Source: Methanosarcina sp. DH2 (GTDB lineage Archaea; Halobacteriota; Methanosarcinia; Methanosarcinales; Methanosarcinaceae). From it: 55,811 bases of DNA. Shown here one piece after another: positions 26,946 through 35,626 of the stretch. Numbering within the stretch: the first letter of the stretch is position 1; the number at the start of each line of letters is the position of its first letter. Where the stretch lies: the NCBI RefSeq assembly GCF_020804225.1, contig NZ_WJBI01000006.1:2207-58017 (forward strand), written 5' to 3'. The translations under genes were made by a program, and so were the position numbers. The notes under the pieces are model-generated. The model ran no database searches. It was not told the DNA's origin and saw only the letters and a program-made list of their open reading frames with translations.

Positions 26946-27636
26946 TGGCACACCTCACTTCTTCAATAAAATTCCTGATTTTCACAGCGTCTTTGTTTCC
27001 GCAGGTCTCTACCCCTGAAGCCGTATCCACAGCATAGGGAGAAACAACCCTGATAGCTTCCTGCACGTTTTCGGGTCTGAGCCCGCCGGCAAGGATAAGG
27101 GGAAGGCTGGTCTCTTCTGCAATTTTCCGGCTCAGGTCCCAGTCGTGTACACAGCCTGTACCGCCTATTTTTCCGGCAACCCCTGAGTCCAGGAGTATGC
27201 TGTCAACAGCTCCGCTTTCTTCCATCTCGCGGACCTCCTCAAGAAGCCTTTTTACAAGGTTCTGGAGTTTGGAAGCTCCTCGCCCGGCAGGCACAGAAAG
27301 GGTTTTTATTACAGGTATGTCTGCTTTTTCCCTTATGATTTCAAGTTCTAGAAGGGGCAGGTCGGAGTGGATCTGCACTATGTCCGGTCTTACTTTATCG
27401 ATAAGTTCCAGGGCACAGGTGGAGTTTTCAGGCATTATGACCATTACTGAATCAAGGTATTTCGGGACTTTTGAAACAAGGGCTGATGCGATGTCCGAAT
27501 CAAGCTTTCTCGGGCTCTCCACAGGGACTTCGGTTATAAATCCTAGCGCGTCGGCTCCATAGAGAGCTGCAAGTTCAATATCTTCAGGGCTGCAGATCCC
27601 GCAGATTTTGATCCTGGTTTTTAATCCTGTTTTCAT
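26932..27636 (-). CDS. trpF: phosphoribosylanthranilate isomerase
   Basis: A 234-residue (beta/alpha)8 enzyme converting phosphoribosylanthranilate to carboxyphenylamino-deoxyribulose phosphate. The catalytic cysteine is in KICGICSPED, and the acid residue is in the ILLDSGV region. The phosphate-binding end has LILAGGLRPENV and DTASGVET. It overlaps trpD by 4 bp (ATGA), which implies translational coupling, and overlaps trpE at its end. Confidence 0.95.
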   Translation of the reverse strand: MKTGLKTRIKICGICSPEDIELAALYGADALGFITEVPVESPRKLDSDIASALVSKVPKYLDSVMVIMPENSTCALELIDKVRPDIVQIHSDLPLLELEIIREKADIPVIKTLSVPAGRGASKLQNLVKRLLEEVREMEESGAVDSILLDSGVAGKIGGTGCVHDWDLSRKIAEETSLPLILAGGLRPENVQEAIRVVSPYAVDTASGVETCGNKDAVKIRNFIEEVRCANAFL

Positions 27637-28745
27637 GCCCTCTCCCCGGAAGCCGGGCTTAACATGGAAATTCGGGACGGAGATAAAGTTGTTTTTCCAG
27701 GAAAAGAGCCCTGTTGTTTATCCTTTTCGTAAAGTTCTCTGGTAAAAGTCCGGAACTGGTTAAACTTGACCATGACTTTTCCGCTGTCAATAGCGTCTTC
27801 GGCAATGGGGATAGCCTGTCGGATTGAGCTCACTATCCCGCTTACGTAAAGGGCTGCAGCTGCATTCAGGATTATGAGGTCCCTTTTAGGTCCTTTCTGG
27901 CCTTTGAAGATGCACAGAAGGTCTCGTGCATTTTCTTTCGGAGTACCTCCTTTGATGTCCTCCGGATTTGCCCGCAGCATGCCAAGGGACTCAGGGGTCA
28001 ACGTGTAGGTCGAAACTTTCCCATTCTTTAATTCCGCAACATAGGTTTCACCCGTATTTGTGATCTCATCCATCCCGTCCCCATGCACTACCAGGGCATG
28101 CTCTGTCCCCAGTTCGGCAAGGGCATAAGCTATAGGCTCACAGAGACTTTTATCAAAAACTCCAACAACCTGCCCTTTTGCTCCTGCAGGGTTTGTCAGG
28201 GGTCCAAGGATATTAAAGACTGTCCTTACCCCGAGCTTTTTCCTGACCCCGGCAACCCGCTTCATTGCAGGGTGGAAGACCGGGGCAAACATGAAACCTA
28301 TACCTATCTTTTCTATTGTCTTTCTAACCTGTTCCGGGGGGAGGTCCACTTTAATCCCGAGAGCTTCAAGCACGTCAGAACTTCCTGACATTGAGGTAGC
28401 TGCTCTGTTTCCGTGTTTGGCTACCGGGACTCCGGCTGCTGCAGTCACAATTGCAGCTGCTGTTGAGACATTGATGGTGTTAAGCCCGTCTCCTCCTGTC
28501 CCACAGGTATCTACAAGCCTGAAAGGCGTCCCTGGCCTGATAATATTGGCAACTTTCTTCATACCGCGTACGAAACCTGCAATTTCTTCGGGCTTTTCCC
28601 CTTTTGCCTTCAGGGCAAGTAAAAAAGCCCCTATTTCCTCATCTCCGGCCGTGCTCAGGAGCTTTCCTACTGCGGTTTCGGCTTCTTCTGAACTCAGGTC
28701 ATGACCTTTTTCCAGTTTTTTGATATATGCCTTCATTTCCTGCAT
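27633..28745 (-). CDS. trpD: anthranilate phosphoribosyltransferase
   Basis: A 370-residue enzyme joining anthranilate to phosphoribosyl pyrophosphate. Visible motifs: DTCGTGGDGLNTINVSTAAA (PRPP loop), KHGNRAATSMSGSSDVLEAL (anthranilate site) and NILGPLTNPAGA. I put the start at ATG 28745 (MQEMKAYIKKLEKG) because AAGGAGG lies 7-8 bases upstream; a longer version from 28778 would overlap trpA but has no such site. The C-terminal 30 residues after ELYEKDKQQG extend beyond the usual family end. Confidence 0.95.
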   Translation of the reverse strand: MQEMKAYIKKLEKGHDLSSEEAETAVGKLLSTAGDEEIGAFLLALKAKGEKPEEIAGFVRGMKKVANIIRPGTPFRLVDTCGTGGDGLNTINVSTAAAIVTAAAGVPVAKHGNRAATSMSGSSDVLEALGIKVDLPPEQVRKTIEKIGIGFMFAPVFHPAMKRVAGVRKKLGVRTVFNILGPLTNPAGAKGQVVGVFDKSLCEPIAYALAELGTEHALVVHGDGMDEITNTGETYVAELKNGKVSTYTLTPESLGMLRANPEDIKGGTPKENARDLLCIFKGQKGPKRDLIILNAAAALYVSGIVSSIRQAIPIAEDAIDSGKVMVKFNQFRTFTRELYEKDKQQGSFPGKTTLSPSRISMLSPASGERA

Positions 28746-28774
28746 CTTTTCTGCCTCCTTTGCAATTCCCTGGT

Positions 28775-29614
28775 TCAATTTGCTTCAAGTATGCCGGATT
28801 TGAGTTCCCTTGAAAGGGCTTCCAGCCTTTCTTTTACGTCTTTTCCTTCTTCAATGATCTTTACAAAAGCCGAGCCGACAATCACAGCGTCTGCACCAGC
28901 CTTCCTAACCTCTGCAGCCTGTCTTCCTGTTGAAATTCCAAAGCCTACAGCTTTCGGAATTTCAGTTTCTACCCTGGAAAGCAGTTCTTTTGTGGAACCT
29001 GCAACATTATCTCTAGCCCCCGTAACCCCGAGCCTTGATACCAGGTAGATGAAGCCCGATCCCCTCTGAAGGATCTTCCTGATCCTTGCATCGGTTGTTG
29101 TAGGTGCGACCAGAAAGATCAGGTCAAGCCCGTGTTTCTCACAGCTGTGTTTCAGGTCAGCTGCTTCTTCCACCGGGATATCGGGTATGATCAGTCCGCT
29201 GATTCCGGCTTCTGCGGCATGTTCTACGAATTTTTCCACTCCATACCTGAATACAGGGTTGTAATAAGTCATGCAAATAAGAGGGACTTCAACCTCAAGG
29301 TCCCTGACAAGTTCGAAGTAACGTTCAGTATCCATGCCTGCTGCAAGCGCTCTCTGTCCTGCTGCCTGGATAGTTGGCCCGTCAGCCACAGGATCGGAGA
29401 ACGGGAAACCAAGTTCGATTATATCTGCTCCCCCGTTTGCCAGGGCTCTTACAATCCCGCAGGTTGCCTCTGCTGAAGGGTCTCCTGCCATTACGTAGCT
29501 GATAAGGGCTCCTTCTTTCTTCTCCCTGAGTTCGCTGAATTTTTCCGAGATTTTTTGCCTTCTAATTTCGGCTCTTAATTCGGCTCTTGTTTCGGTTTTC
29601 ATTTCGGTTCTCAT
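28775..29614 (-). CDS. trpA: tryptophan synthase alpha chain
   Basis: A 279-residue TIM-barrel subunit that cleaves indole-glycerol phosphate to indole, passed to TrpB. The catalytic Glu is in ELGFPFSDPVADGP and the Asp in MTYYNPV surroundings; phosphate-binding VGFGISTGRQ is present. It follows trpB by one base, so the two are coupled. The first 20 residues (TEMKTETRAELRAEIRR) are encoded by imperfect 12-15 bp repeats and are an extension not found in typical TrpA. Confidence 0.95.
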   Translation of the reverse strand: MRTEMKTETRAELRAEIRRQKISEKFSELREKKEGALISYVMAGDPSAEATCGIVRALANGGADIIELGFPFSDPVADGPTIQAAGQRALAAGMDTERYFELVRDLEVEVPLICMTYYNPVFRYGVEKFVEHAAEAGISGLIIPDIPVEEAADLKHSCEKHGLDLIFLVAPTTTDARIRKILQRGSGFIYLVSRLGVTGARDNVAGSTKELLSRVETEIPKAVGFGISTGRQAAEVRKAGADAVIVGSAFVKIIEEGKDVKERLEALSRELKSGILEAN

Positions 29615-29615
29615 T

Positions 29616-30827
29616 TCAGATCCCTCTCTTCAGGCTCAGGACGGTTTCCAGGTCTTTATCTCCCCTTCCTGAGAGGTTTACTACCACAAACTCTCCGAGT
29701 TCCCCTGATTCAGCGGCTTTTTTCAGGTAGGCAAGGGCATGAGAGGATTCAAGGGCAGGAATGATTCCTTCAAGCCGGCTCAGTTCATTAAAAGCTTCAA
29801 TCGCTTCGTCATCCGTGACATAACGGGCCGTAACCCTGCCGCTCTCAGCAAGGCATGCCAGCTCAGGTCCTACCCCTGAGTAGTCAAGCCCTGCAGATAC
29901 GGATTCGGACTCAAGGATCTGCCCGTTTTTGTCCTGCAGCACCTTTGTCCTTGCTCCGTGCAGGATTCCTTCTTCTCCGGCGCAGAGGCAGGCTGAATGA
30001 AGGGCTGCTTTTTCCGTACACTTCAGGGCTTTTCCCCCGGCTTCTACAGCAATCAACCTGACCTCCCTGTCTTCGACAAAAGGATGGAAAATCCCCATGG
30101 CATTGCTCCCTCCGCCTGCACAGGCGATGATAGAATCAGGCAGTCTGCCTTCTTTTTCTATTGCCTGCTCCTTTACCTCACGCCCTATCACGCTCTGGAA
30201 GTCCCTTACAATCATCGGGTAAGGATGGGGGCCGACCACCGACCCGATCAGGTAGTGTGTGTTTCCGATATTTGTGACCCAGTCCCTGAAAGCCTCGTTG
30301 ATTGCGTCCTTGAGGGTTTTTGAGCCGGTCTCTACGTCTTTTACCTCTGTCCCCATGAGTTCCATTCTGTATGCATTCATCTGCTGGCGTTTGATGTCTT
30401 TTGCCCCCATGTAGACAATCGTTTCAAACCCGAGGGTGGCTCCCACCATAGCAGTTGCAGTCCCATGCTGCCCTGCACCTGTTTCTGCAATCAGCCTGGT
30501 CTTTCCCATAAACTTTGCAAGCAGTGCCTGCCCTATGGCGTTGTTGAGCTTGTGTGCTCCTCCGTGCACAAGGTCTTCCCGCTTGAGATATATTTTAGTC
30601 CCGTATTTTTTGCTCAGGTTCCGGGCAAAGTAAAGAGGAGTTTCCCTGCCCCCGAAGTCCCTGAGGTAGTGGTCAAGCTCTGCAAGGAACTCGGGGTCGT
30701 TTTTGTACCGCTCGTACCCCTCTTCGAGCTCTTCTAAGGCCGGCATGAGTACTTCAGGTACGTACTGCCCTCCGAATTTCCCGTACTTTCCTTTCACCTG
30801 TAATTCTGAAATTGTAGTTCCTGTCAA
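29616..30827 (-). CDS. trpB: tryptophan synthase beta chain
   Basis: A 403-residue PLP enzyme making tryptophan from indole and serine. The PLP lysine is in HKLNNAIGQ, the catalytic Glu in AETGAGQHG, and the phosphate-binding loop is [10 protein letters not shown]. Length and sequence fit the TrpB1 type, the partner of TrpA. The start is TTG 30827, supported by AAGGGAG 8 bases upstream; no ATG is nearby in frame. A 250-bp gap separates it from trpC. Confidence 0.96.
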   Translation of the reverse strand: MTGTTISELQVKGKYGKFGGQYVPEVLMPALEELEEGYERYKNDPEFLAELDHYLRDFGGRETPLYFARNLSKKYGTKIYLKREDLVHGGAHKLNNAIGQALLAKFMGKTRLIAETGAGQHGTATAMVGATLGFETIVYMGAKDIKRQQMNAYRMELMGTEVKDVETGSKTLKDAINEAFRDWVTNIGNTHYLIGSVVGPHPYPMIVRDFQSVIGREVKEQAIEKEGRLPDSIIACAGGGSNAMGIFHPFVEDREVRLIAVEAGGKALKCTEKAALHSACLCAGEEGILHGARTKVLQDKNGQILESESVSAGLDYSGVGPELACLAESGRVTARYVTDDEAIEAFNELSRLEGIIPALESSHALAYLKKAAESGELGEFVVVNLSGRGDKDLETVLSLKRGI

Positions 30828-30884
30828 TTCGATTACTCCCTTGTCTCTTGAGTTCTGATGTCTTAATCGCTGATTTCGTGATTA

Positions 30885-30942
30885 CTTATCTCGTGATTAC
30901 TTATCTCGTGATTCTGATTCGTGATTCTGATTCGTGATCCTT
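30885..30942. repeat. tandem repeats in the trpC-trpB gap
   Basis: TCGTGATTACTTATC occurs twice and is followed by TCGTGATTCTGAT-like units two to three times. The array lies in what would be the leader of trpB if trpB has its own transcript. No gene lies in 30828-31077. Confidence 0.7.
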
Positions 30943-31077
30943 AGTTTTTTAATTCCTGATTCCTTTCTTTGTGATATTATGAAAAAAAATTCAGTCAGAA
31001 TTTCGTTTTGAAATGAAAGCGGATTTTTCAACCCCATTTCCGCAGGTTGAAAGCTCCGAAAAATCAAAGAAAAGCAA

Positions 31078-31884
31078 TTATTCACGCCAGCAAAGACTCT
31101 GGACGAATTCTTTAGTTTTCTCAAAAACTGAGTCGCTTTCCATAAGTGCAGATCCTATAAGCACAGCGTCTGCCCCTGCCTGTATTACACGCCTGACATC
31201 CCCGGGACTGTTCATTCCGCTCTCACTTATAATGATATGGCTGGTCCCGTGGTCAAGGTCATATTCCCGAATGAGTGGTGCAAGCTCTTCCGTTGTGGCC
31301 AGGTCGATTTTAAGTGTCTCAAAGTCCCGGTTATTGATCCCGATGATTTTTGTGTTGGTTTCCAGGGCAAGTTCAAGCTCTTCCCTATTGTGAACTTCAA
31401 CAAGAGGCTCAAATCCTTTTTCGAGAGCAAGATCAACAAAAGCATTCAGCTCTTTTCCCAGGATACCTGCAATCAAGAGGATGAGGTCGCTTCCTTCTTC
31501 CTGGATCTGCAGCCTGTCAATAATAAAATCCTTTCTGAGGACAGGCAGGCATACTGTTTTCCTGACTGCGTTCAGGTTTTCGAGTGAACCACGAAACACT
31601 CCAGGCTCAGTCAGTACAGAAATTGCAACAGCTCCGGCTTCCTCCATCTCCCATGCAAGTTCAGCAGCCACTGCAGGCGGGATCTCCCTGAAACTCTTTC
31701 CAGGGGATGCAGGTTTGACCTCAGCAATTACAGGCACCCGCCCATCTGCCCTTACGGCTGCCACAGCGGCGATGAAGTTCCTTTTCTGGAACTGCGGCTG
31801 CGGTTCTTCTGTATGGATATCGGTCCCGAAAGCCTGAATCCGGGTCTTTGTTGTGTTGAGGATGTGGAGGATTGAATCGTGCAT
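31078..31884 (-). CDS. trpC: indole-3-glycerol-phosphate synthase
   Basis: A 268-residue (beta/alpha)8 enzyme closing the indole ring from carboxyphenylamino-deoxyribulose phosphate. Motifs: VIAEVKPASPGKSF (catalytic Lys), VLRKDFIID, VEVHNREELELAL, IGINNRDFETLKIDL and ISESGMNSPGDV. It is the first gene of the cluster trpC-B-A-D-F-E-G. The start is ATG 31884 with an AGTGAT just before it; a TATA box lies about 50 bp upstream. Confidence 0.95.
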   Translation of the reverse strand: MHDSILHILNTTKTRIQAFGTDIHTEEPQPQFQKRNFIAAVAAVRADGRVPVIAEVKPASPGKSFREIPPAVAAELAWEMEEAGAVAISVLTEPGVFRGSLENLNAVRKTVCLPVLRKDFIIDRLQIQEEGSDLILLIAGILGKELNAFVDLALEKGFEPLVEVHNREELELALETNTKIIGINNRDFETLKIDLATTEELAPLIREYDLDHGTSHIIISESGMNSPGDVRRVIQAGADAVLIGSALMESDSVFEKTKEFVQSLCWRE

Positions 31885-31907
31885 AAATTATCACTGGTGT
31901 ATAGTTA

Positions 31908-31944
31908 TGTACAACAATGTCTAATACCGTACTTGATATAAAAA
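31908..31944 (-). promoter_or_regulatory. promoter of the trp cluster with a TGTACA palindrome
   Basis: On the minus strand a TATA box reads TTTTTATATC (31944-31935). The expected start site is about 25 bp downstream, near 31913, where the palindrome TGTACA (31913-31908) lies; a related GTAC is between them at about 31929-31932. TGTACA is the core of the TRP boxes bound by TrpY in Methanothermobacter. Whether a TrpY-like regulator acts here is unknown. Confidence 0.45.
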
Positions 31945-32094
31945 GGTTTTGGATGAGGCTGAGAGTTCAAAAAATGGACCAATTTGAAGTGTTGAGTAAA
32001 GCTTCTAAGTCTGATATCCTGGTGAGCTGCGAATCAGTCTGTCAACTTTGTCGGACTCCGGGCTGAATAAATAAATTGCTGACAATTAATTTCC

Positions 32095-32330
32095 GTGCAG
32101 AGCGGCTGGCCCTGCCCTGCAGTTTAAGAAAAGCAAATTATTACTATGCTCGAAGGTTCAAGCAAGTCTGAGAAATACTTTTTTACCTCGAGGACCGTTT
32201 TTAATCAGCAGATAAATATGAGCACTCCCGCCAGCTTGTCTGGCGGCCCTTCAATAAAGAAGACGGAAGTTGAAGGAAGTACAAAACTTTAAAGAGACTA
32301 AACGACCCGATATGACAAATTACGGCTGTA
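32095..32330. repeat. partial copy of the interspersed repeat
   Basis: Includes the perfect hairpin CCGCCAG-cttgt-CTGGCGG (32228-32246) followed by the purine-rich block, as in the copies at 5.2, 22.6, 38.8 and 44.9 kb. The palindromic tail is missing. Confidence 0.55.
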
Positions 32331-32371
32331 TGGGGAAAAATCCAGATTTAGAACGGAGATCGACTCGATAT

Positions 32372-32587
32372 TTAAATTTTCAACAAATCCCCATGCACTC
32401 TCAACCATTCTTTTCTTTCTTCATAATCAGGCAGAATTTTCTGTACTTCATTCCAGAAAACCTTTGAATGGTCTTTATATTTTGTATGGCAGAGTTCGTG
32501 GACGACTACATAATCGATAATGGACATTTTAGCCATAACAACCCGCCAGTTGAACCTCAATTGATTTATGCTTCGGTAAGAGTGCAA
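32372..32587 (-). pseudogene. C-terminal fragment of a YgjP-like metallohydrolase (DUF45)
   Basis: A 71-residue frame matches the end of the SprT/YgjP-type zinc hydrolases: INQLRFNWRVVMAKMSIIDY, VVHELCHTKYKDHSKVFW and ILPDYEERKEWLRVHG. The zinc motif HELCH plus a downstream His is complete, but the first 150-170 residues of the family are missing and the sequence before it is non-coding. Therefore it is a truncated gene. The junction lies next to a direct repeat (32589 onward). Confidence 0.75.
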
Positions 32588-32588
32588 A

Positions 32589-32830
32589 CTGTACGTTAAA
32601 GTTCTGCATGTGAAATTAAGGTGTTGAAATCAAATAACATGGTAATTTCCAATAATCCTGTAAAAATTGTAATTTTGTTTTATTCATTTGGTGTCAGAGG
32701 CATGCTTTTAGGTAATATTCCAAGGAGAATAAAACTATATGTTAAAATTCTGCATGTGAAATGAAGGGGTTAGAATCGAATAATAAGATAATGTCTAATT
32801 AATGGTCCAGTAAAAAAATTGTGATTCTGC
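32589..32830. repeat. two diverged copies of an 85-bp direct repeat
   Basis: About 32592-32676 and 32739-32824 share GTTAAARTTCTGCATGTGAA, then a run with GAATCRAATAA and a GTCCAGTAAAAA/CCTGTAAAAA end. They start at the break of the YgjP fragment. Origin unknown. From 32831 to 33115 I see nothing I can name. Confidence 0.6.
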
Positions 32831-33119
32831 TTCGTCCTTTCAAGATTGAAGCTCTTCTTTAAAGCTATCCTTACAGGCATTAAAACAATTGGTATGAATA
32901 TTATATTTCTTTTTAACAAAGTATGATTAAATTTTTCATTTTTTTTGCTAAAAACCGCCGGGTTCAAGCCGCGCCGGATCGCTGAAAAGGAAAGCAGAAG
33001 GACGCCATTCCGGTCCCCCTGAATAGTGCCTCCTAATTAAACGGGCCTCCCGGAAGCTTAAAAGTAAAAATGAATAAAAGGGAACCTGATCACAAAAACC
33101 CGTAAAACCTCACTTATCC

Positions 33120-33215
33120 ATAAATTAGTCCTCTTGAGCGAAACGGAGTGGAGCGAAAAGGACCGCGTACTCCCGAGGCGCAATTCGGGCGAGGCGCAAT
33201 TCGGGATCACAAAAA
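33120..33215. repeat. tail module of the interspersed palindromic repeat
   Basis: AAATTAGTCCTCTTGAGCGA, then GGAGCGAAAAGGACCGCGTA and two CCCGAGGCGCAATTCGGG-type stems. The GTTGC hairpin module is absent in this copy. Confidence 0.75.
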
Positions 33216-33247
33216 TCCGTAAAACCTCACAGGTCCTCCCTTCCCGG

Positions 33248-33817
33248 TTAGTTCTCAATGTGGTCATAAATCGTGACCATCGCCTTTGTTATTTTGTACA
33301 TATCTTCAAGTATCGGTGTTGTGTCTTCAGGCTGCCCGAGGGTCGCATTTGCAGCATCGAGCATATCCTGCGGGTATACGAGGCTTGCATTCAGGTCTGA
33401 AATAGCGCCGTCGAAGGTATTCATAGCTGATTTTGCGTTACTTATGTTCGTTGGATCTTCCACAACAACAATCGCTGAATCCACAGTGTCTATGCCTGTA
33501 GCCGTTCCCTCTATTGTGGACTGCAGAAACGGATATTCTTCAGAGTGTTCATTAAGGATTTCGTTTATAAGGTTCAGATTGAGGTTAAGCAGGCGAAGCA
33601 TTGATTCAAGAAATCGGAAGCCCAGCCCCAGTTCATTCTCAATGACTTCAGTTTCATTATATGAAGTCGTTGAATACTCTGTTAGATTTATTTCTCCGGT
33701 TTCATTTTCGAGAATTGTTCCATCTCCTGTAGCCGCTTCGGCTGAAGCCGGAAGGACGGCCAGAATGATGAAGAGTCCTGCGGCTATCCACAGGCAAAAA
33801 ACCTGTAATCTGTTCAT
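33248..33817 (-). CDS. small secreted protein, unknown function
   Basis: A 189-residue protein with a signal sequence (LWIAAGLFIILAVLPASAEA) and a mature part that is helical and acidic, with several N-x-S/T sites (for example NLTEY, NATLG). No cysteine or lipobox is visible, so a free or loosely bound envelope protein is likely. ATG 33817 is preceded by GGGGGAA. The gene is followed by a palindromic repeat and preceded by a decamer array. I do not recognise the family. Confidence 0.6.
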   Translation of the reverse strand: MNRLQVFCLWIAAGLFIILAVLPASAEAATGDGTILENETGEINLTEYSTTSYNETEVIENELGLGFRFLESMLRLLNLNLNLINEILNEHSEEYPFLQSTIEGTATGIDTVDSAIVVVEDPTNISNAKSAMNTFDGAISDLNASLVYPQDMLDAANATLGQPEDTTPILEDMYKITKAMVTIYDHIEN

Positions 33818-33896
33818 TGCAATTTCCCCCACTATCTTTTATCGGAACTTCCAGAAACTGTCTATCGAAACTTCTATTGAACCTTAAGAATCTGAA

Positions 33897-33966
33897 GGAA
33901 CTTAACGGAACTTAACGGAAATTAACAGAAATTAACGGAAATTAACAGAAATTAACGGAAATTAAC
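33897..33966. repeat. seven tandem 10-bp repeats (GGAAATTAAC)
   Basis: Seven exact-length decamers, GGAACTTAAC (2) and GGAAATTAAC/AGAAATTAAC (5, alternating first base), upstream of the secreted protein gene. The 10-bp period puts all copies on one helix face. The rest of 33967-34494 is AT-rich with nothing recognised. Confidence 0.9.
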
Positions 33967-34494
33967 CTATTTTCTTCCCTATTAAAAAATAAACTAAGCT
34001 GCCTATAAAAACGTAGGGATTTGTATAAAATAATCGAGTAAGTATAATATATAGAAGAGGACAATATATCATGGAGTTTGTACAGATTTTTTCATATTAG
34101 ATAAAATCTAACCAACTGTTATACTGAAAGTTTAGAAAATAAAGTATCAAGTTACACTATAAGAAAAGAAAAACCTCATATCTCACTCAAAAACTTTATA
34201 TATTTGCAAACAACTGAATTATAATTTTAGGATTATTTTAATGAAGTATGAATATCTTTATCATGTTTTCATATCTCCTTTTCAATCACCTTCCTCAAAT
34301 ACACTCTCAATAGAGAACTCGGGCATCTTAAACCCTGAACAATAATCAGGAATTAAGACACTTTACACCACTGAATTTTGCCTCCGAAAATGCCCGAAGT
34401 CCGAACTCTCTCCTGCCTGAGTGAAGTAAAAAGAACTGAAAGCTACTGAATTCATAGTGTAAGACAAGGAAATTCATAGTTTTTTGATCCCGAA

Positions 34495-34630
34495 GCGCAA
34501 TCAGGGAAGAAAAGATGAAATTTTATAAATTAGTCCTCTTGAGCGAAACGAAGTGAAGCGAAAAGGACAGCGCACTGCAGAGCCGCAACTCTGCTGGCGA
34601 AGCATTTACATGTAAGGCGAACATACAGTG
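34495..34630. repeat. variant tail module of the interspersed palindromic repeat
   Basis: AAATTAGTCCTCTTGAGCGA and GAAGCGAAAAGGACAGCGCA are present. The hairpin that follows has a different sequence (GCAGAG-ccgcaa-CTCTGC), with further inverted pieces near ACATGTAA. It ends about 70 bp before the cyclophilin gene, on which its transcript leader may carry it. Confidence 0.6.
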
Positions 34631-34697
34631 CACAAAAAGCCGACAAAAAGACAGGCACACATAAAAATCAGATCAAAAGATCGAAAGAGGAACAGAA

Positions 34698-35165
34698 ATG
34701 GCCGTATGGAAGGGAAAGAAAGTGGTTCTGCACACCACTATGGGTGACATCACTCTTGAACTGTTTGAGGACATGCCAATTACGGCAGGAAACTTTGCTA
34801 AACTTGTGGACAAAGGTTTCTACGATGGCGTAATTTTCCACAGGATCATCGACAAATTTATGATCCAGGGCGGAGACCCGACAGGAACGGGCATGGGTGG
34901 GCCCGGCTATGAGATCCCGGACGAGTTCACAAAGCGCAACAAAAACGAGAGGGGCACGATTTCAATGGCAAATGCAGGCCCTAACACAGGCGGTAGCCAG
35001 TTCTTCATTAACCTTGTAAATAACACTCACCTTGATAAAAATCACCCTGTTTTCGGAAAGGTCGTAGAAGGCATGGATGTTGTTGATGCTATGGCTAAGG
35101 TAAAAACCGACCGCCAGGACCGCCCGAAAACCGAAGTAAAAATTGTGAAGGCTGAACTGGTCTGA
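34698..35165 (+). CDS. peptidyl-prolyl cis-trans isomerase, cyclophilin type
   Basis: A 155-residue cytoplasmic cyclophilin that speeds proline isomerisation during folding. Family motifs: YDGVIFHRIIDKFMIQGGDP (active-site Arg and Phe), ISMANAGPNTGGSQFFI, and HLDKNHPVFGKVVEGMDVV. No signal peptide. GAGGA precedes ATG 34698. The gene is single. It has the short bacterial/archaeal PpiB-like form. Confidence 0.93.
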   Translation: MAVWKGKKVVLHTTMGDITLELFEDMPITAGNFAKLVDKGFYDGVIFHRIIDKFMIQGGDPTGTGMGGPGYEIPDEFTKRNKNERGTISMANAGPNTGGSQFFINLVNNTHLDKNHPVFGKVVEGMDVVDAMAKVKTDRQDRPKTEVKIVKAELV

Positions 35166-35194
35166 AGTTTTTCATAACCGGATCAACTTCTCAT

Positions 35195-35450
35195 TTTTTC
35201 AATCAATAATTTTTTCAATCAATCATTTTTTCAATCAATCATTTTTTGTTTTCCCTGTTTTCCCTATTTTGCCTGTAGGTTTTGAGATAATCCTCTGACT
35301 ACTTTTCGTTCAATTATGCCAGTAATTATTTTTACGCCAACAATTACATTTCGAGTTTTGAACCTTAATCAACCTTTCTAACTTATTATTTCTGATTATT
35401 ATTTCTGATTATTATTTCTGATTATTATTTCTGATTATTATTTCTGATCA
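35195..35450. repeat. two short tandem arrays
   Basis: TTTTTTCAATCAATCA-type units occur three times near 35195-35247. TCTGATTATTATT (13 bp) occurs about four and a half times at 35388-35450. They lie in the spacer before the ribonucleotide reductase gene. The first T-rich array is also suited to end transcription of the cyclophilin gene. Confidence 0.75.
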
Positions 35451-35626
35451 TATTTTCTAAAAGGATTTTCGGATAGGATGATAAAAAATCCCACCTAATA
35501 GGGAACACAAATTGTTTTTAGTAAAATAACAGGACATATAGCAGAACATATGGCGGGACATATAACGGGACCATAAAAGGACCTATAATAGGGCCTGCTG
35601 TTAAAAAGTCAGAATATTCGGGTGAA

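Noticed and set aside
32955-33055. GGTTCAAGCC near 32964 considered as a tRNA T-arm
   Set aside because: The flanking bases do not form the 5-bp T-stem, and no anticodon arm or acceptor pairing is found.
33897-33966. Decamer array considered as a CRISPR-like repeat
   Set aside because: The units are directly adjacent with no unique spacers. The same holds for the arrays at 4518, 5710, 35388, 38585, 42179 and 50990.
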